8,609 nucleotides of DNA from an uncultured beta proteobacterium (GCA_903868285.1 CAIPUP010000415.1:1-8609), one strand, 5' to 3'. Shown: positions 1 through 6,940, numbered from the stretch's first letter. Translations and numbers: made by a program. Notes: a model not told the origin generated them from the letters alone.

Positions 1-806
1 AGTTTTTTCAGCGCTGCGGCATCGATATAGCCCTTGCGATAGGCAATCTCCTCAGGACAGGCGATCTTTAACCCCTGACGATGCTCGATGGTGGCAATAA
101 AGCTGGAGGCTTCGAGCAATGACTCATGCGTGCCGGTATCGAGCCAGGCATAGCCACGCCCCATGCTCACGACATTGAGCTTTCCGCGCTCGAGGTAAAT
201 GCGGTTGAGGTCGGTGATTTCGAGCTCGCCGCGCGCCGAAGGCTTGAGCGCAGCGGCAATCGACACCACATCGTTATCATAAAAATACAGTCCCACCACC
301 GCATTGCGTGACTTGGGTTGCTTCGGCTTCTCCTCCAGGCTGATGGCGCGTCCGTTCTGGTCGAACTCCACCACGCCATAGCGCTCCGGGTCGCTCACCT
401 GATAGGCGAACACCGTGGCACCACTTTGCATGCCTGCGGCCTGGGCCAGCAGGGCATCGAGCTGGTTACCGTAGAAGATGTTGTCGCCCAGCACCAGGGC
501 GCAATGATCATCACCAATAAACTCACGGCCGATGATGAAGGCCTGCGCCAGGCCATCCGGTGAGGGTTGCACTGCATAGCGCAGACGTATGCCCCAGGCT
601 GCGCCATCGCCCAGTAGTTGCTCGAAGCGCGGCGTGTCTTGCGGCGTGGAGATGATCAGAATGTCGCGAATGCCCGCCAGCATCAGCGTGGTCAGCGGAT
701 AGTAGATCATCGGCTTGTCGTAGATCGGCAGCAGTTGCTTGGAGACGACCTGGGTCACCGGATAGAGCCGGGTACCGGAACCACCGGCGAGGATGATGCC
801 TTTCAT
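1..806 (-). CDS. rmlA: Glucose-1-phosphate thymidylyltransferase RmlA, 3' end cut by window edge
   Basis: RmlA (RfbA) joins dTTP and glucose-1-phosphate to give dTDP-glucose, the first step of dTDP-L-rhamnose synthesis in the cytoplasm. My translation of the minus strand starts MKGIILAGGSGTRLYP, the nucleotidyltransferase signature (GGSGTRLYP, residues 8-16). It continues with the sugar-binding LGDNIFYG at about 106-113 and EEKP at about 158-161. The window holds 268 codons; the family is usually near 290-295 residues, so roughly 25 C-terminal residues lie outside. The ATG (806-804) overlaps the rmlB stop in an ATGA arrangement, and a GGAG at 821-818, inside rmlB, sits 11 nt upstream. This suggests translational coupling to rmlB. 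rmlC and rmlD, which complete the pathway, are not in the window. Identification is secure; the C-terminus is unseen. Confidence 0.96.
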   Translation of the reverse strand, partial: MKGIILAGGSGTRLYPVTQVVSKQLLPIYDKPMIYYPLTTLMLAGIRDILIISTPQDTPRFEQLLGDGAAWGIRLRYAVQPSPDGLAQAFIIGREFIGDDHCALVLGDNIFYGNQLDALLAQAAGMQSGATVFAYQVSDPERYGVVEFDQNGRAISLEEKPKQPKSRNAVVGLYFYDNDVVSIAAALKPSARGELEITDLNRIYLERGKLNVVSMGRGYAWLDTGTHESLLEASSFIATIEHRQGLKIACPEEIAYRKGYIDAAALKK

Positions 807-1879
807 GAGTGATGCTTCTCCGCAGGCTGATAGTGTTTTTCGATCCACTGCCGGTATTCGCCGGAACGTACCTGATTGACCCACTCCTGATGCGACAAAT
901 ACCAGGCCACGGTGTCGGCCAGACCCTGTTCAAAGCGGGTCTGCGCCTGCCAGCCCAGTTCGCGTTCGGCCTTGCTGCAGTCCACCGCGTAGCGACGATC
1001 ATGGCCGGGGCGGTCTTTCACGAACTGGATCAGTCGTTGGCGCGAGCCGGCAGCCGAGGGCCGTTGCGCATCCACAGCTGCGATCAATCCGTGCACCACC
1101 TGCAGGTTATTGCGCTCGCTGCGTCCACCGATGTTGTAGGTCTCGCCCGGGTTGCCGCGCGCCAGCGCGGCACGTAGCGCGCTGCAATGGTCACGCACAT
1201 GCAGCCAGTCACGGACGTTCAAACCGTCGCCGTACACCGGCAGTGGTTTTTCATCCAGCGCGTTCAGGATCATTAGTGGAATCAGTTTTTCTGGAAACTG
1301 GAACGGGCCGTAATTGTTGGAGCAGTTGGTGGTCAGGGCCGGGAAACCATAGGTATGAAACCAGGCTCGTACCAGATGATCAGAGCCGGCCTTGGAGGCG
1401 GCGTACGGGCTGTTGGGCGAGAAGGCAGTGGTTTCGCTGAAGGCTGGGTCGTTCGCTTCCAGCGAGCCATAGACCTCGTCGGTCGACACATGCAAAAAGC
1501 GGAAATCCTGTTTTACGTTGCCCTCGAGCGTGTTCCAGTAACCGCGCGCTTCCTCGAGCAGGCTGAAGGTACCTACTACATTGGTCTGGATGAACTCCCC
1601 GGGCCCGTCGATGGAGCGATCGACATGGCTCTCTGCAGCGAAATGCACCACCGCGCGCGGCCGATGCTGCTGCAACAAGGCGCGTACTTGTTCGCGGTTG
1701 CAGATATCGCCTTGCACCAGATGATGGCGACTGTCCCGCGCTAGTGATGCCAGATTGGCGGCATTGCCAGCGTAGGTCAGCTTGTCCAGGTTGATGACAG
1801 CCTCGTCAGACTGCGCCAGCCAGTCGAGCACGAAATTTGAGCCGATGAATCCGGCGCCACCAGTGACCAGGATGCTCAT
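803..1879 (-). CDS. rmlB: dTDP-glucose 4,6-dehydratase RmlB
   Basis: RmlB (RfbB) converts dTDP-glucose to dTDP-4-keto-6-deoxyglucose using bound NAD, the second step towards dTDP-L-rhamnose. The 358-residue protein has normal family length and is an extended short-chain dehydrogenase. The NAD-binding glycine motif GGAGFIGSNF is at residues 7-16. VHFAAESHVDRSI lies at 78-90, the catalytic Thr-Asp-Glu at 133-135 within STDEVYG, and the YxxxK pair at Tyr159/Lys163 within YAASK. The substrate-contact segment NNYGPFQFPEKLIP follows at 188-201. Having Asp-Glu after Thr separates it from UDP-glucose epimerases. The ATG shares one base with the stop of the upstream glycosyltransferase gene (TAATG), and a weak GAGAAAG ribosome site lies 8 nt upstream. 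The stop overlaps the rmlA start by 4 bp. All three genes therefore probably share one transcript. Confidence 0.97.
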   Translation of the reverse strand: MSILVTGGAGFIGSNFVLDWLAQSDEAVINLDKLTYAGNAANLASLARDSRHHLVQGDICNREQVRALLQQHRPRAVVHFAAESHVDRSIDGPGEFIQTNVVGTFSLLEEARGYWNTLEGNVKQDFRFLHVSTDEVYGSLEANDPAFSETTAFSPNSPYAASKAGSDHLVRAWFHTYGFPALTTNCSNNYGPFQFPEKLIPLMILNALDEKPLPVYGDGLNVRDWLHVRDHCSALRAALARGNPGETYNIGGRSERNNLQVVHGLIAAVDAQRPSAAGSRQRLIQFVKDRPGHDRRYAVDCSKAERELGWQAQTRFEQGLADTVAWYLSHQEWVNQVRSGEYRQWIEKHYQPAEKHHS

Positions 1880-2673
1880 TACGTAGACTTTCTCATGCGA
1901 TTTAACTCCAGAAGCTTGGCGTATTTACTGAAACTGTTAATACAACCGATGCAGATATGCACCAGTCCGGGAAGTCCATCCAGAAAGCCCAGCCGCAACA
2001 CATAGAACTTGAAAAATCGCAGCAGTGGGCTGAGCAGCAGATGCAATGCACCAGCCTGTTTGCCAGTCTGGTGCAGACGCTGCGCAGCAAGACTAGTGTA
2101 ACGGTTCTGCTTTTCCAGATAGTGCATCAGCGTCTCGGCCGAGTCGTGCAGCAGATCACCATCGAGTCGTTCTACTGCCACATGGCTGATGACGGTTTCA
2201 TGCACCAGGTCATCACTCCAGTTGGCATGCTTGCGATGGAATAGTCGCAGGCTCCAGTCCGGGTAGCCCTCGCCATGGCGCAGCCAGCGCCCTAGAAAGC
2301 GATTGCAGCGGGCCATGCTGTAAGAACGCGGTGGTTGGTGAATGTCTTGAAGTTGTTGTTGTATCGAATGGGCCAGCGTCGAGCTGATCCGTTCATCGGC
2401 ATCGATACACAGTACCCAGTCATGCCGCGCCGCGCCAACCGCAAATTGCTTTTGGGGCCCGAAGCCCAGCCAGGCTTGTTGCACGACACGCGCGCCGGCG
2501 GCCTGTGCCAATGCCACGGTGTTGTCGGTGCTGTCGGAATCCACCACCAGGATTTCATCCGCGAATGCCAGGCTGTGCAGACATGCCCCAAGGTGGCCAC
2601 CCGCATTGCGGGTGATGATGACGGCGGAAATCGCGGCAGAACTTGCGGCAGAACTCGCGGCAGTACTCGACAT
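1879..2673 (-). CDS. Family 2 glycosyltransferase, WaaE/KdtX-like, probable LPS core enzyme
   Basis: A 264-residue GT-A glycosyltransferase of family 2. The fold starts with ISAVIITRNAGGHL at 15-28. The nucleotide-sugar motif VDSDSTDNT is at 44-52, and the metal-binding acidic motif CIDADERIS at 89-97 is preceded by a QKQFAVGAARHDW stretch. A hydrophobic, basic segment at about 215-240 (SPLLRFFKFYVLRLGFLDG) resembles the membrane-associated C-terminus of the WaaE/KdtX group, which adds glucose to the first heptose of the LPS inner core. The exact donor and acceptor cannot be read from sequence. It is divergent from waaC and 1 bp coupled to rmlB, which fits an LPS role. Residues 2-14 are an Ala/Ser stretch made by a 12-bp tandem repeat and extend beyond the usual family start. 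The Shine-Dalgarno site is weak, but no other in-frame ATG lies close before the conserved core. Confidence 0.88.
   Translation of the reverse strand: MSSTAASSAASSAAISAVIITRNAGGHLGACLHSLAFADEILVVDSDSTDNTVALAQAAGARVVQQAWLGFGPQKQFAVGAARHDWVLCIDADERISSTLAHSIQQQLQDIHQPPRSYSMARCNRFLGRWLRHGEGYPDWSLRLFHRKHANWSDDLVHETVISHVAVERLDGDLLHDSAETLMHYLEKQNRYTSLAAQRLHQTGKQAGALHLLLSPLLRFFKFYVLRLGFLDGLPGLVHICIGCINSFSKYAKLLELNRMRKST
2632..2667. repeat. Three tandem copies of a 12-bp unit in the 5' end of the glycosyltransferase gene
   Basis: On the plus strand the units are CGCGGCAGAACT (2632-2643), TGCGGCAGAACT (2644-2655) and CGCGGCAGTACT (2656-2667). Each differs from a neighbour by one or two bases. A decayed fourth copy is recognisable at 2620-2631. 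On the coding strand each unit reads Ser-(Ser/Thr)-Ala-Ala. Because the unit is a multiple of three, gain or loss of copies keeps the frame and changes only the length of the protein's N-terminal tail. Confidence 0.85.
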
Positions 2674-2724
2674 CGTCGCTGAGGCTCGCTGGTTATAAGG
2701 CGGGAGGCTGACTGGTGGCCGTTT

Positions 2725-2740
2725 ATAATCAAGTACTTAA
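2725..2740. promoter_or_regulatory. Copy 1 of a shared 16-bp intergenic motif
   Basis: ATAATCAAGTACTTAA on the plus strand matches ATATTCAGGTACTTAG at 7661-7676 in 13 of 16 positions. This copy overlaps the TATAAT at 2724-2729 and contains the 8-bp palindrome AAGTACTT. The location suits a regulator's operator, but only two copies are visible and part of the match could reflect AT-rich promoter DNA. Confidence 0.3.
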
Positions 2741-2767
2741 TGCGGCACTTAGAACGCTGCACGCTTT

Positions 2768-2795
2768 GGTTTTACATCGATGGTGTTACATCGAA
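2768..2795. repeat. 14-bp direct repeat in the waaC leader
   Basis: GGTTTTACATCGAT (2768-2781) is followed directly by GGTGTTACATCGAA (2782-2795), 12 of 14 bases identical and with TTACATCGA exact in both. If waaC starts at GTG 2861, the pair is wholly noncoding. If it starts at ATG 2780, the second copy encodes the first residues. It may be a paired regulator site or a small slippage duplication; sequence alone does not decide. Confidence 0.6.
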
Positions 2796-2860
2796 TACGG
2801 GCGGCTCTGACAGTCGCGATTTTACCTCTAAAGCAGGGTGTGCTCTGTCCCTACCGCGAC

Positions 2861-3886
2861 GTGAAACGCATCCTTCTTATCAAAACCTCCTCGCTCGGCG
2901 ATGTCGTGCATAACCTGCCGGTTGTGAGCGATATCCGCCATCAGTTTCCGGAGGCTGTCATCGACTGGGCAGTGGAAGAGGCCTATGTCCCGCTGGTGGC
3001 GCTGCATCCCGATGTGCATCAGGTGATACCGGTGGCGGTGCGTCGCTGGCGTCGGCAAGTCTGGTGCGCCTCAACCTGGCGTGAAATCGCTAGCTTTCGC
3101 CAGCGTGTAACGGCCCAGACCTACGATGCCGTGATTGATACCCAGGGTCTGCTCAAGAGCGCCCTGCTTAGCTGCATGGCTTCTGGTATCCGGCATGGTT
3201 TCGATAGCACCAGTGCGCGTGAGCCTTTGGCCAGCTTGTGCTACCAGCAGCGGCATGCATTGACCCGTACGGCGCATGCGGTGAGCCGCAATCGATTGCT
3301 GGCGGGGGCGGCGCTTGGCTATGTGCCTGCGCAGACAGTGAGCTACGGCCTGCAGGCAACAGCAGGTGCTGCGGTGACTGACCCTGCTGCGGAAACTGCA
3401 GCAGCGGGACACTATGCGGTGCTGCTGCATGCCAGCAGTCGCGATGACAAGCTCTGGCCGGAAAATAACTGGGTAGAACTGGCAGCAGCCTTGTCGGTAC
3501 AGCAACCGGGCTTGCGCATACTGTTGCCGTTTGGCAATGCGCTGGAACAGCAGCGCAGCCTGCGCCTTGCGGCACAAATGCAATTGGTCCCGGGTGTTCT
3601 CGCCAGCGTACCTGCAGCCATGGCGCTGGATGGCATGGCGCACCTGCTGGCCGGCGCAGCGAGCGTCATTGGCGTCGATACCGGTTTGACGCATCTGGCC
3701 ACCGCGCTCGGGCGTCCGACTGTGGCGCTGTTCATGGGTTCTGATCCGACGCTGACCGGTGTGTTTGGCAGCGCTTGCGCCTGCAATCTGGGCAGCCCGG
3801 GACGTGCGCCAACGGTGATGCAGGTACTAGATAGCCTGGCCGCCATGCGCCGCGCAGCGCAACGAACGGGCTTGTCGGAGCAATGA
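2861..3886 (+). CDS. waaC: LPS heptosyltransferase I WaaC
   Basis: WaaC transfers the first L-glycero-D-manno-heptose from ADP-heptose to Kdo of Kdo2-lipid A at the inner face of the inner membrane. The protein is a family 9 glycosyltransferase (GT-B fold). Numbered from GTG 2861 it has 341 residues. KTSSLGDVVHNLP at 8-20 contains the expected catalytic-site Asp14. HASSRDDKLWPE at 190-201 contains Lys197, and the ADP-heptose site GVDTGLTHLA at 271-280 contains Asp273. These correspond to key residues of E. coli WaaC as I recall them. I chose GTG 2861 because the family begins with a short Met-(K/R)-(I/V)-L-(I/L)-(I/V)-K-T-S-S start. An in-frame ATG at 2780 would add 27 residues with no family counterpart; neither start has a good ribosome site. 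The stop overlaps the waaA start region, so waaC and waaA are probably co-transcribed and coupled. Confidence 0.93.
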   Translation: MKRILLIKTSSLGDVVHNLPVVSDIRHQFPEAVIDWAVEEAYVPLVALHPDVHQVIPVAVRRWRRQVWCASTWREIASFRQRVTAQTYDAVIDTQGLLKSALLSCMASGIRHGFDSTSAREPLASLCYQQRHALTRTAHAVSRNRLLAGAALGYVPAQTVSYGLQATAGAAVTDPAAETAAAGHYAVLLHASSRDDKLWPENNWVELAAALSVQQPGLRILLPFGNALEQQRSLRLAAQMQLVPGVLASVPAAMALDGMAHLLAGAASVIGVDTGLTHLATALGRPTVALFMGSDPTLTGVFGSACACNLGSPGRAPTVMQVLDSLAAMRRAAQRTGLSEQ

Positions 3887-5208
3887 TGGCGCGGCGCCTG
3901 TACACCTTGCTGTTATGGCTATTGCTGCCCTGGCTGTTGTGTCGTCTGTGGTGGCGTGGGCGTCAGGAGGCTGGCTATGCCGTGGCGCCCTGGCAGCGAT
4001 TCGGTTGTTACGCCGAAGCAGAATCGCGGCCGCTGATCTGGTTGCATGCAGTGTCCTTGGGCGAGATGCGTGCTGCCGAACCCTTGCTGCAGCAGTTGCT
4101 GACGACTTATCCGGGCTATCGGTTGTTGCTCAGTTGCATGACCGCGACCGGGCGTGAGGCGGCGCTGCAACGTTTTGCCGGACAGGCCGCGGTGCGGGTG
4201 GTGTGGTTGCCCTATGACTATCCGTTCGCCGTAAAACGGTTCCTGGATACCTTTCAGCCAGCAATCGGTCTGATCATGGAAACCGAGATCTGGCCCAATC
4301 TGATGCAGGCTTGCTCTGCGCGGCGCTTGCCGGTGTTGCTGGTCAATGCCCGCTTATCCGAGCGCTCGGCGCGCCGATATCAGTGGTTACGGCATCTGTT
4401 GCGTCCAGCGATGCAGGCGTTCTCTGCCGTATCGGCGCAGAGTGCGGCCGACGCCGAGCGCCTGCAGGCACTGGGTGCGCCAGAGGTCGAACTTGGCGGC
4501 AATCTCAAATTCGAAATGCCGGAGAACCCGCTGGCAGCAACGATCGCGGTTCGTTTGCGTCAGTACATCGGAACCAGACCGGTGTTGCTGGCGGCCAGTA
4601 CCCGAGAGGGTGAGGAGGCATTGATCCTGGATGCCATGTTGCATGTCATGTCGAAATCTGCAGCGGATCGCAGCCCGGACATGACTTTGCCCGGTGCGCT
4701 GCCGCTGCTTGTCATCGTTCCGCGCCACCCCACCCGGTTCGACAATGTCGAGGCCTTACTCAGGACGCGCGGTTTGCGCTGGCAGCGTCGCAGCGCTGAT
4801 CAGCCTTTGGCTGAAGATTGCCAAGTGTTGCTGGGCGACAGCATGGGTGAGATGGCAGCGTATTTCCGTACCTGTGATCTCGCCTTCATTGGCGGGAGCC
4901 TGCTGCCTTTCGGTGGGCAGAATCTGATCGAGGCCTGTGCTGCGGGAGTGCCAGTGTTACTGGGACCGCATACCTATAATTTTTCCCAGGTCAGCGTACA
5001 GGCGCTGCAAGACGGTGCGGCACGCCGTGTCGATGACGCCGGCGATCTATGGCAGCAGGCGTTGCAGCTGTTGCAGGATCCGGTGCAGCGTCAGCACATG
5101 GGTCAGGCCGGCATTCGCTTTTGCGCTGCGCATCAAGGCGCCAGTGGCCGGCTGATGCGCCTGATTGCGCGCTACCTGCCGCTCAGTTGCTCCCCAGCAG
5201 AGCGTTGA
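3886..5208 (+). CDS. waaA: 3-deoxy-D-manno-octulosonic acid (Kdo) transferase WaaA
   Basis: WaaA (KdtA) moves Kdo from CMP-Kdo to lipid IVA and makes the acceptor used by WaaC. The 440-residue protein is slightly longer than the usual 420-430. An N-terminal hydrophobic anchor (LYTLLLWLLLPWLLCRLWW, about 4-23) is followed by HAVSLGE at 54-60, whose Glu60 matches the E. coli general base. ETEIWPN is at 132-138 and GGNLKFE at 204-210. The CMP-Kdo region runs from VPRHPTRF (278-285) to FGGQNLIEACAAGVPVLLGP (342-361). The extra length sits partly in a loop near 255-272. I chose ATG 3886 over ATG 3883: a GGAG at 3877-3880 is then 5 nt away rather than 2, and Glu60 aligns. Either start overlaps the waaC stop. 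One, two or more Kdo additions cannot be predicted. The last 26 bp overlap the tolC 3' end on the other strand. Confidence 0.95.
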   Translation: MARRLYTLLLWLLLPWLLCRLWWRGRQEAGYAVAPWQRFGCYAEAESRPLIWLHAVSLGEMRAAEPLLQQLLTTYPGYRLLLSCMTATGREAALQRFAGQAAVRVVWLPYDYPFAVKRFLDTFQPAIGLIMETEIWPNLMQACSARRLPVLLVNARLSERSARRYQWLRHLLRPAMQAFSAVSAQSAADAERLQALGAPEVELGGNLKFEMPENPLAATIAVRLRQYIGTRPVLLAASTREGEEALILDAMLHVMSKSAADRSPDMTLPGALPLLVIVPRHPTRFDNVEALLRTRGLRWQRRSADQPLAEDCQVLLGDSMGEMAAYFRTCDLAFIGGSLLPFGGQNLIEACAAGVPVLLGPHTYNFSQVSVQALQDGAARRVDDAGDLWQQALQLLQDPVQRQHMGQAGIRFCAAHQGASGRLMRLIARYLPLSCSPAER

Positions 5209-6565
5209 CTTCTTCCAGATCCGCAGCGCTCAGGGCACCGGCGGCTGCCTTGAGCTTGAGTCCATTGACGATGGTGTCGTAGCGCGCCTTGGACAGGTCA
5301 CGTTTGGTCGAGAACACTTGCTGTTGCGAATTCAGTACATCGATATTGATGCGCACGCCAACCTCGTAGCCCAGACGGTTGGAAGACAACGCAGTTTCCG
5401 ATGACAGCAGTGCCTGTTCCAGCGCCCTTACCTGCGCCATGCCATTGGTGACGCCCAGAAAGGATTGCCGAGCGGTCAGCGCCGCCTGGCGCTTGCTGTT
5501 CTCCAGGTCGGCGCGTGCCTTGTCCAGATTGGCTTGTGCTTCACGCACGCGCGAGTTGACGACCCCGCCGGCATACAGCGGTACCGACAATTGCAAGGCG
5601 ATCAGATTGTTGTTGTAGTCATAGGCAGAAACACTGGTAGTGCCACCACCGGTGCCAAGATAGCTGCGGGTGCCAACCAGGTCCAGCGTCGGCAGATGGC
5701 CAGCGCGCTGGCGTTCGATTTCGCGTTGCGCCACTGCCATGGCCGCATCCTGGATACGCACCGCGAAACTGCTGTTCTGCGCTGAGTCGACCCATTGTTC
5801 CATGACGGCGGGTTGTGGCGGACGAAGTTGCAGGCTGGCACGCAGCGGCGTGAGCGTTTCGGGAAACTTGCCGATGATCAGTTGCAGCGCACGCTTTTTG
5901 ATTTCCAGATCGTTCTGGGCTGCAATCTCTTGTGCGCTGGACAGGTCGTAGCGCGCCTGGGCTTCATGCGTGTCGGTGATGGTGGCGGTACCGACCTCGA
6001 AATTACGCTTGGCTTGTTCCAGTTGTTCGGCAATCGCGGTTTTCTGCGCACCGACCAGGGCCAGGCTGTCCTGCGAGGCCAGTACATCGAAATAGGCTTG
6101 TGCCACGCGCGTGATCAGGTCTTGCGCCGCCTGCGAAAACACTGCTTCGGCTTGTGCCACCTGGAACTCGGCCTGCTGGTAGGTGGCCCAGTTCTGCGGC
6201 CGGTAGACCGGTTGGGTCAGTGTTACCGACCAGCCATTGGCGTTGAATACACGCGGACCGGTGCTGGTGCTGGGTGCACGGTAATCCAGCTGGCCACGGT
6301 TCCAGTTGCTGTTGCCCGATCCGGTAATGGTTGGCAGCAGGCCGGCATAGCCCTGGGGCAGCTTTTCCCGGCCAGCCTTTAATGCGGCGCGGGCGGCGGC
6401 GAAGCTGGCGTCGTTTTCCATGGCATCGCGAAAGGCCTGTAGCAGGTCGGCTGCATGGGCCTGTGCGCCGAACAGCGACAGGCTGGCTACCAATAGACGC
6501 ATACGCAGACCATGGCGTAAGCGGCCGCTTGGGGTGGGAAGGCAGGGCGACACAACAGTACTCAT
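5183..6565 (-). CDS. tolC: TolC-family outer-membrane channel protein
   Basis: A 460-residue outer-membrane factor forming the trimeric exit duct for type I secretion and tripartite efflux pumps. A signal peptide is evident: basic stretch RLRHGLRMR at 15-23, hydrophobic LLVASLSLFG, and a probable cut after AHA at 38. The mature protein is about 422 residues. The two internal repeats typical of the family are visible. Each has a barrel strand pair (TQPVYRPQNW at 117-126; LSVPLYAGG at 326-334) and a helical VGxxxxxDxxxAQ-like segment (FEVGTATITDTHEAQ at 189-203; YEVGVRINIDVLNSQQQ at 400-416). The C-terminus GLKLKAAAGALSAADLEEVN closely resembles TolC. Met22 is a possible alternative start giving a more usual signal length; a weak GGA lies 6 nt before the chosen ATG. 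It is third in a Pcm-like, rhodanese, tolC run, 18 nt after the rhodanese stop. No pump or adaptor gene is adjacent, so its partners are unknown. Confidence 0.95.
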   Translation of the reverse strand: MSTVVSPCLPTPSGRLRHGLRMRLLVASLSLFGAQAHAADLLQAFRDAMENDASFAAARAALKAGREKLPQGYAGLLPTITGSGNSNWNRGQLDYRAPSTSTGPRVFNANGWSVTLTQPVYRPQNWATYQQAEFQVAQAEAVFSQAAQDLITRVAQAYFDVLASQDSLALVGAQKTAIAEQLEQAKRNFEVGTATITDTHEAQARYDLSSAQEIAAQNDLEIKKRALQLIIGKFPETLTPLRASLQLRPPQPAVMEQWVDSAQNSSFAVRIQDAAMAVAQREIERQRAGHLPTLDLVGTRSYLGTGGGTTSVSAYDYNNNLIALQLSVPLYAGGVVNSRVREAQANLDKARADLENSKRQAALTARQSFLGVTNGMAQVRALEQALLSSETALSSNRLGYEVGVRINIDVLNSQQQVFSTKRDLSKARYDTIVNGLKLKAAAGALSAADLEEVNALLGSN

Positions 6566-6583
6566 GGAAAATCCGTCTGCTAA

Positions 6584-6919
6584 TCAATACGTCGGCACGG
6601 CCGGATCGACATCGCGCGACCAGGCATCGATGCCGCCGCTGAGGTTGTAGACCCGCGCGAAGCCGTTTTGAACCAGATACATCGCCACCTGCATGCTGCG
6701 AGCGCCGTGGTGACACATCACGACAATATCGCTGGCCGGATCGAAGCTTTCGCACTTGTGCGGCACTTGATGCATCGGGATGCAGCGTGCCTGTTCGACA
6801 TGCGCGGTTTCGACTTCGCGTGGCTCGCGTACATCCAGCAACAAGGGTGGAGTGCGCTGACTATCGGCCAGCCATTCGGCTAGCTCGTGTGCGGAAATGC
6901 TTTGAACGGTGGTGGACAT
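6584..6919 (-). CDS. Single-domain rhodanese-like sulfurtransferase
   Basis: A 111-residue protein consisting of one rhodanese domain with no signal peptide, so it is probably cytoplasmic. LLLDVREPREVETAHV at 26-41 is the conserved N-terminal rhodanese motif. The active-site loop VMCHHGARSMQVA at 67-79 contains the persulfide-forming Cys69, followed by the anion-binding HHGARS. GFARVYNLSGGIDAWSRDVDPAVPTY closes the fold. The intact cysteine supports sulfur transfer from thiosulfate, glutathione persulfide or a protein persulfide; the true donor and acceptor are unknown. It lies 21 nt after the Pcm-like gene and 18 nt before tolC. An AGGG about 9 nt before the ATG is a reasonable ribosome site. 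It is likely co-transcribed with both neighbours, but a functional link with TolC is not evident from sequence. Confidence 0.93.
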   Translation of the reverse strand: MSTTVQSISAHELAEWLADSQRTPPLLLDVREPREVETAHVEQARCIPMHQVPHKCESFDPASDIVVMCHHGARSMQVAMYLVQNGFARVYNLSGGIDAWSRDVDPAVPTY

Positions 6920-6940
6920 GCTGGCGGACCCTGTTCGTGC

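Larger units (their letters stand above)
2674..2860. promoter_or_regulatory. Divergent intergenic control region between the glycosyltransferase gene and waaC
   Basis: These 187 bp separate the divergently read glycosyltransferase-rmlB-rmlA and waaC-waaA units, so promoters for both must lie here or in the neighbouring coding ends. The region is AT-richer than the genes. A perfect TATAAT is at 2724-2729 on the plus strand. On the minus strand the same bases read GATTATAAAC, so a -10 element in either direction is possible. I found no convincing -35 at 16-18 bp for either orientation. Immediately beside it lies the near-palindrome TCAAGTACTTAA (2729-2740), followed by a 14-bp direct repeat (2768-2795). 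If waaC starts at 2861, the plus-strand leader would be long, about 120 nt. No terminator or riboswitch was recognised. Confidence 0.4.

Noticed and set aside
2292..2762. A 156-codon minus-strand frame starting upstream of the glycosyltransferase and overlapping it in another frame
   Set aside because: The overlapped glycosyltransferase carries clear GT2 motifs in its own frame, while this product has no recognisable domain and reads as Trp/Arg/Pro-rich shadow sequence.
3071..3694. A 207-codon open frame antisense to waaC
   Set aside because: It is fully contained in waaC, with a Cys/Arg/Gln-rich composition and no family motif; it is explained as a shadow of waaC codon bias.
5183..5208. A bidirectional terminator between waaA and tolC
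   Set aside because: The only hairpin (TGCT-CCCC-AGCA) has a 4-bp stem and no T-tract on either side, too weak to call.
5795..6382. A 195-codon open frame on the plus strand, antisense to tolC
   Set aside because: It lies wholly inside a confidently identified tolC, shows no recognisable domain and no ribosome site, and long antisense frames are common in GC-rich genes.
6003..6755. A 250-codon open frame on the minus strand across the tolC 5' end and the rhodanese
   Set aside because: It runs in another frame of the same strand through two well-supported genes and has a low-complexity, Arg/Gly/Pro-rich composition typical of an out-of-frame translation.
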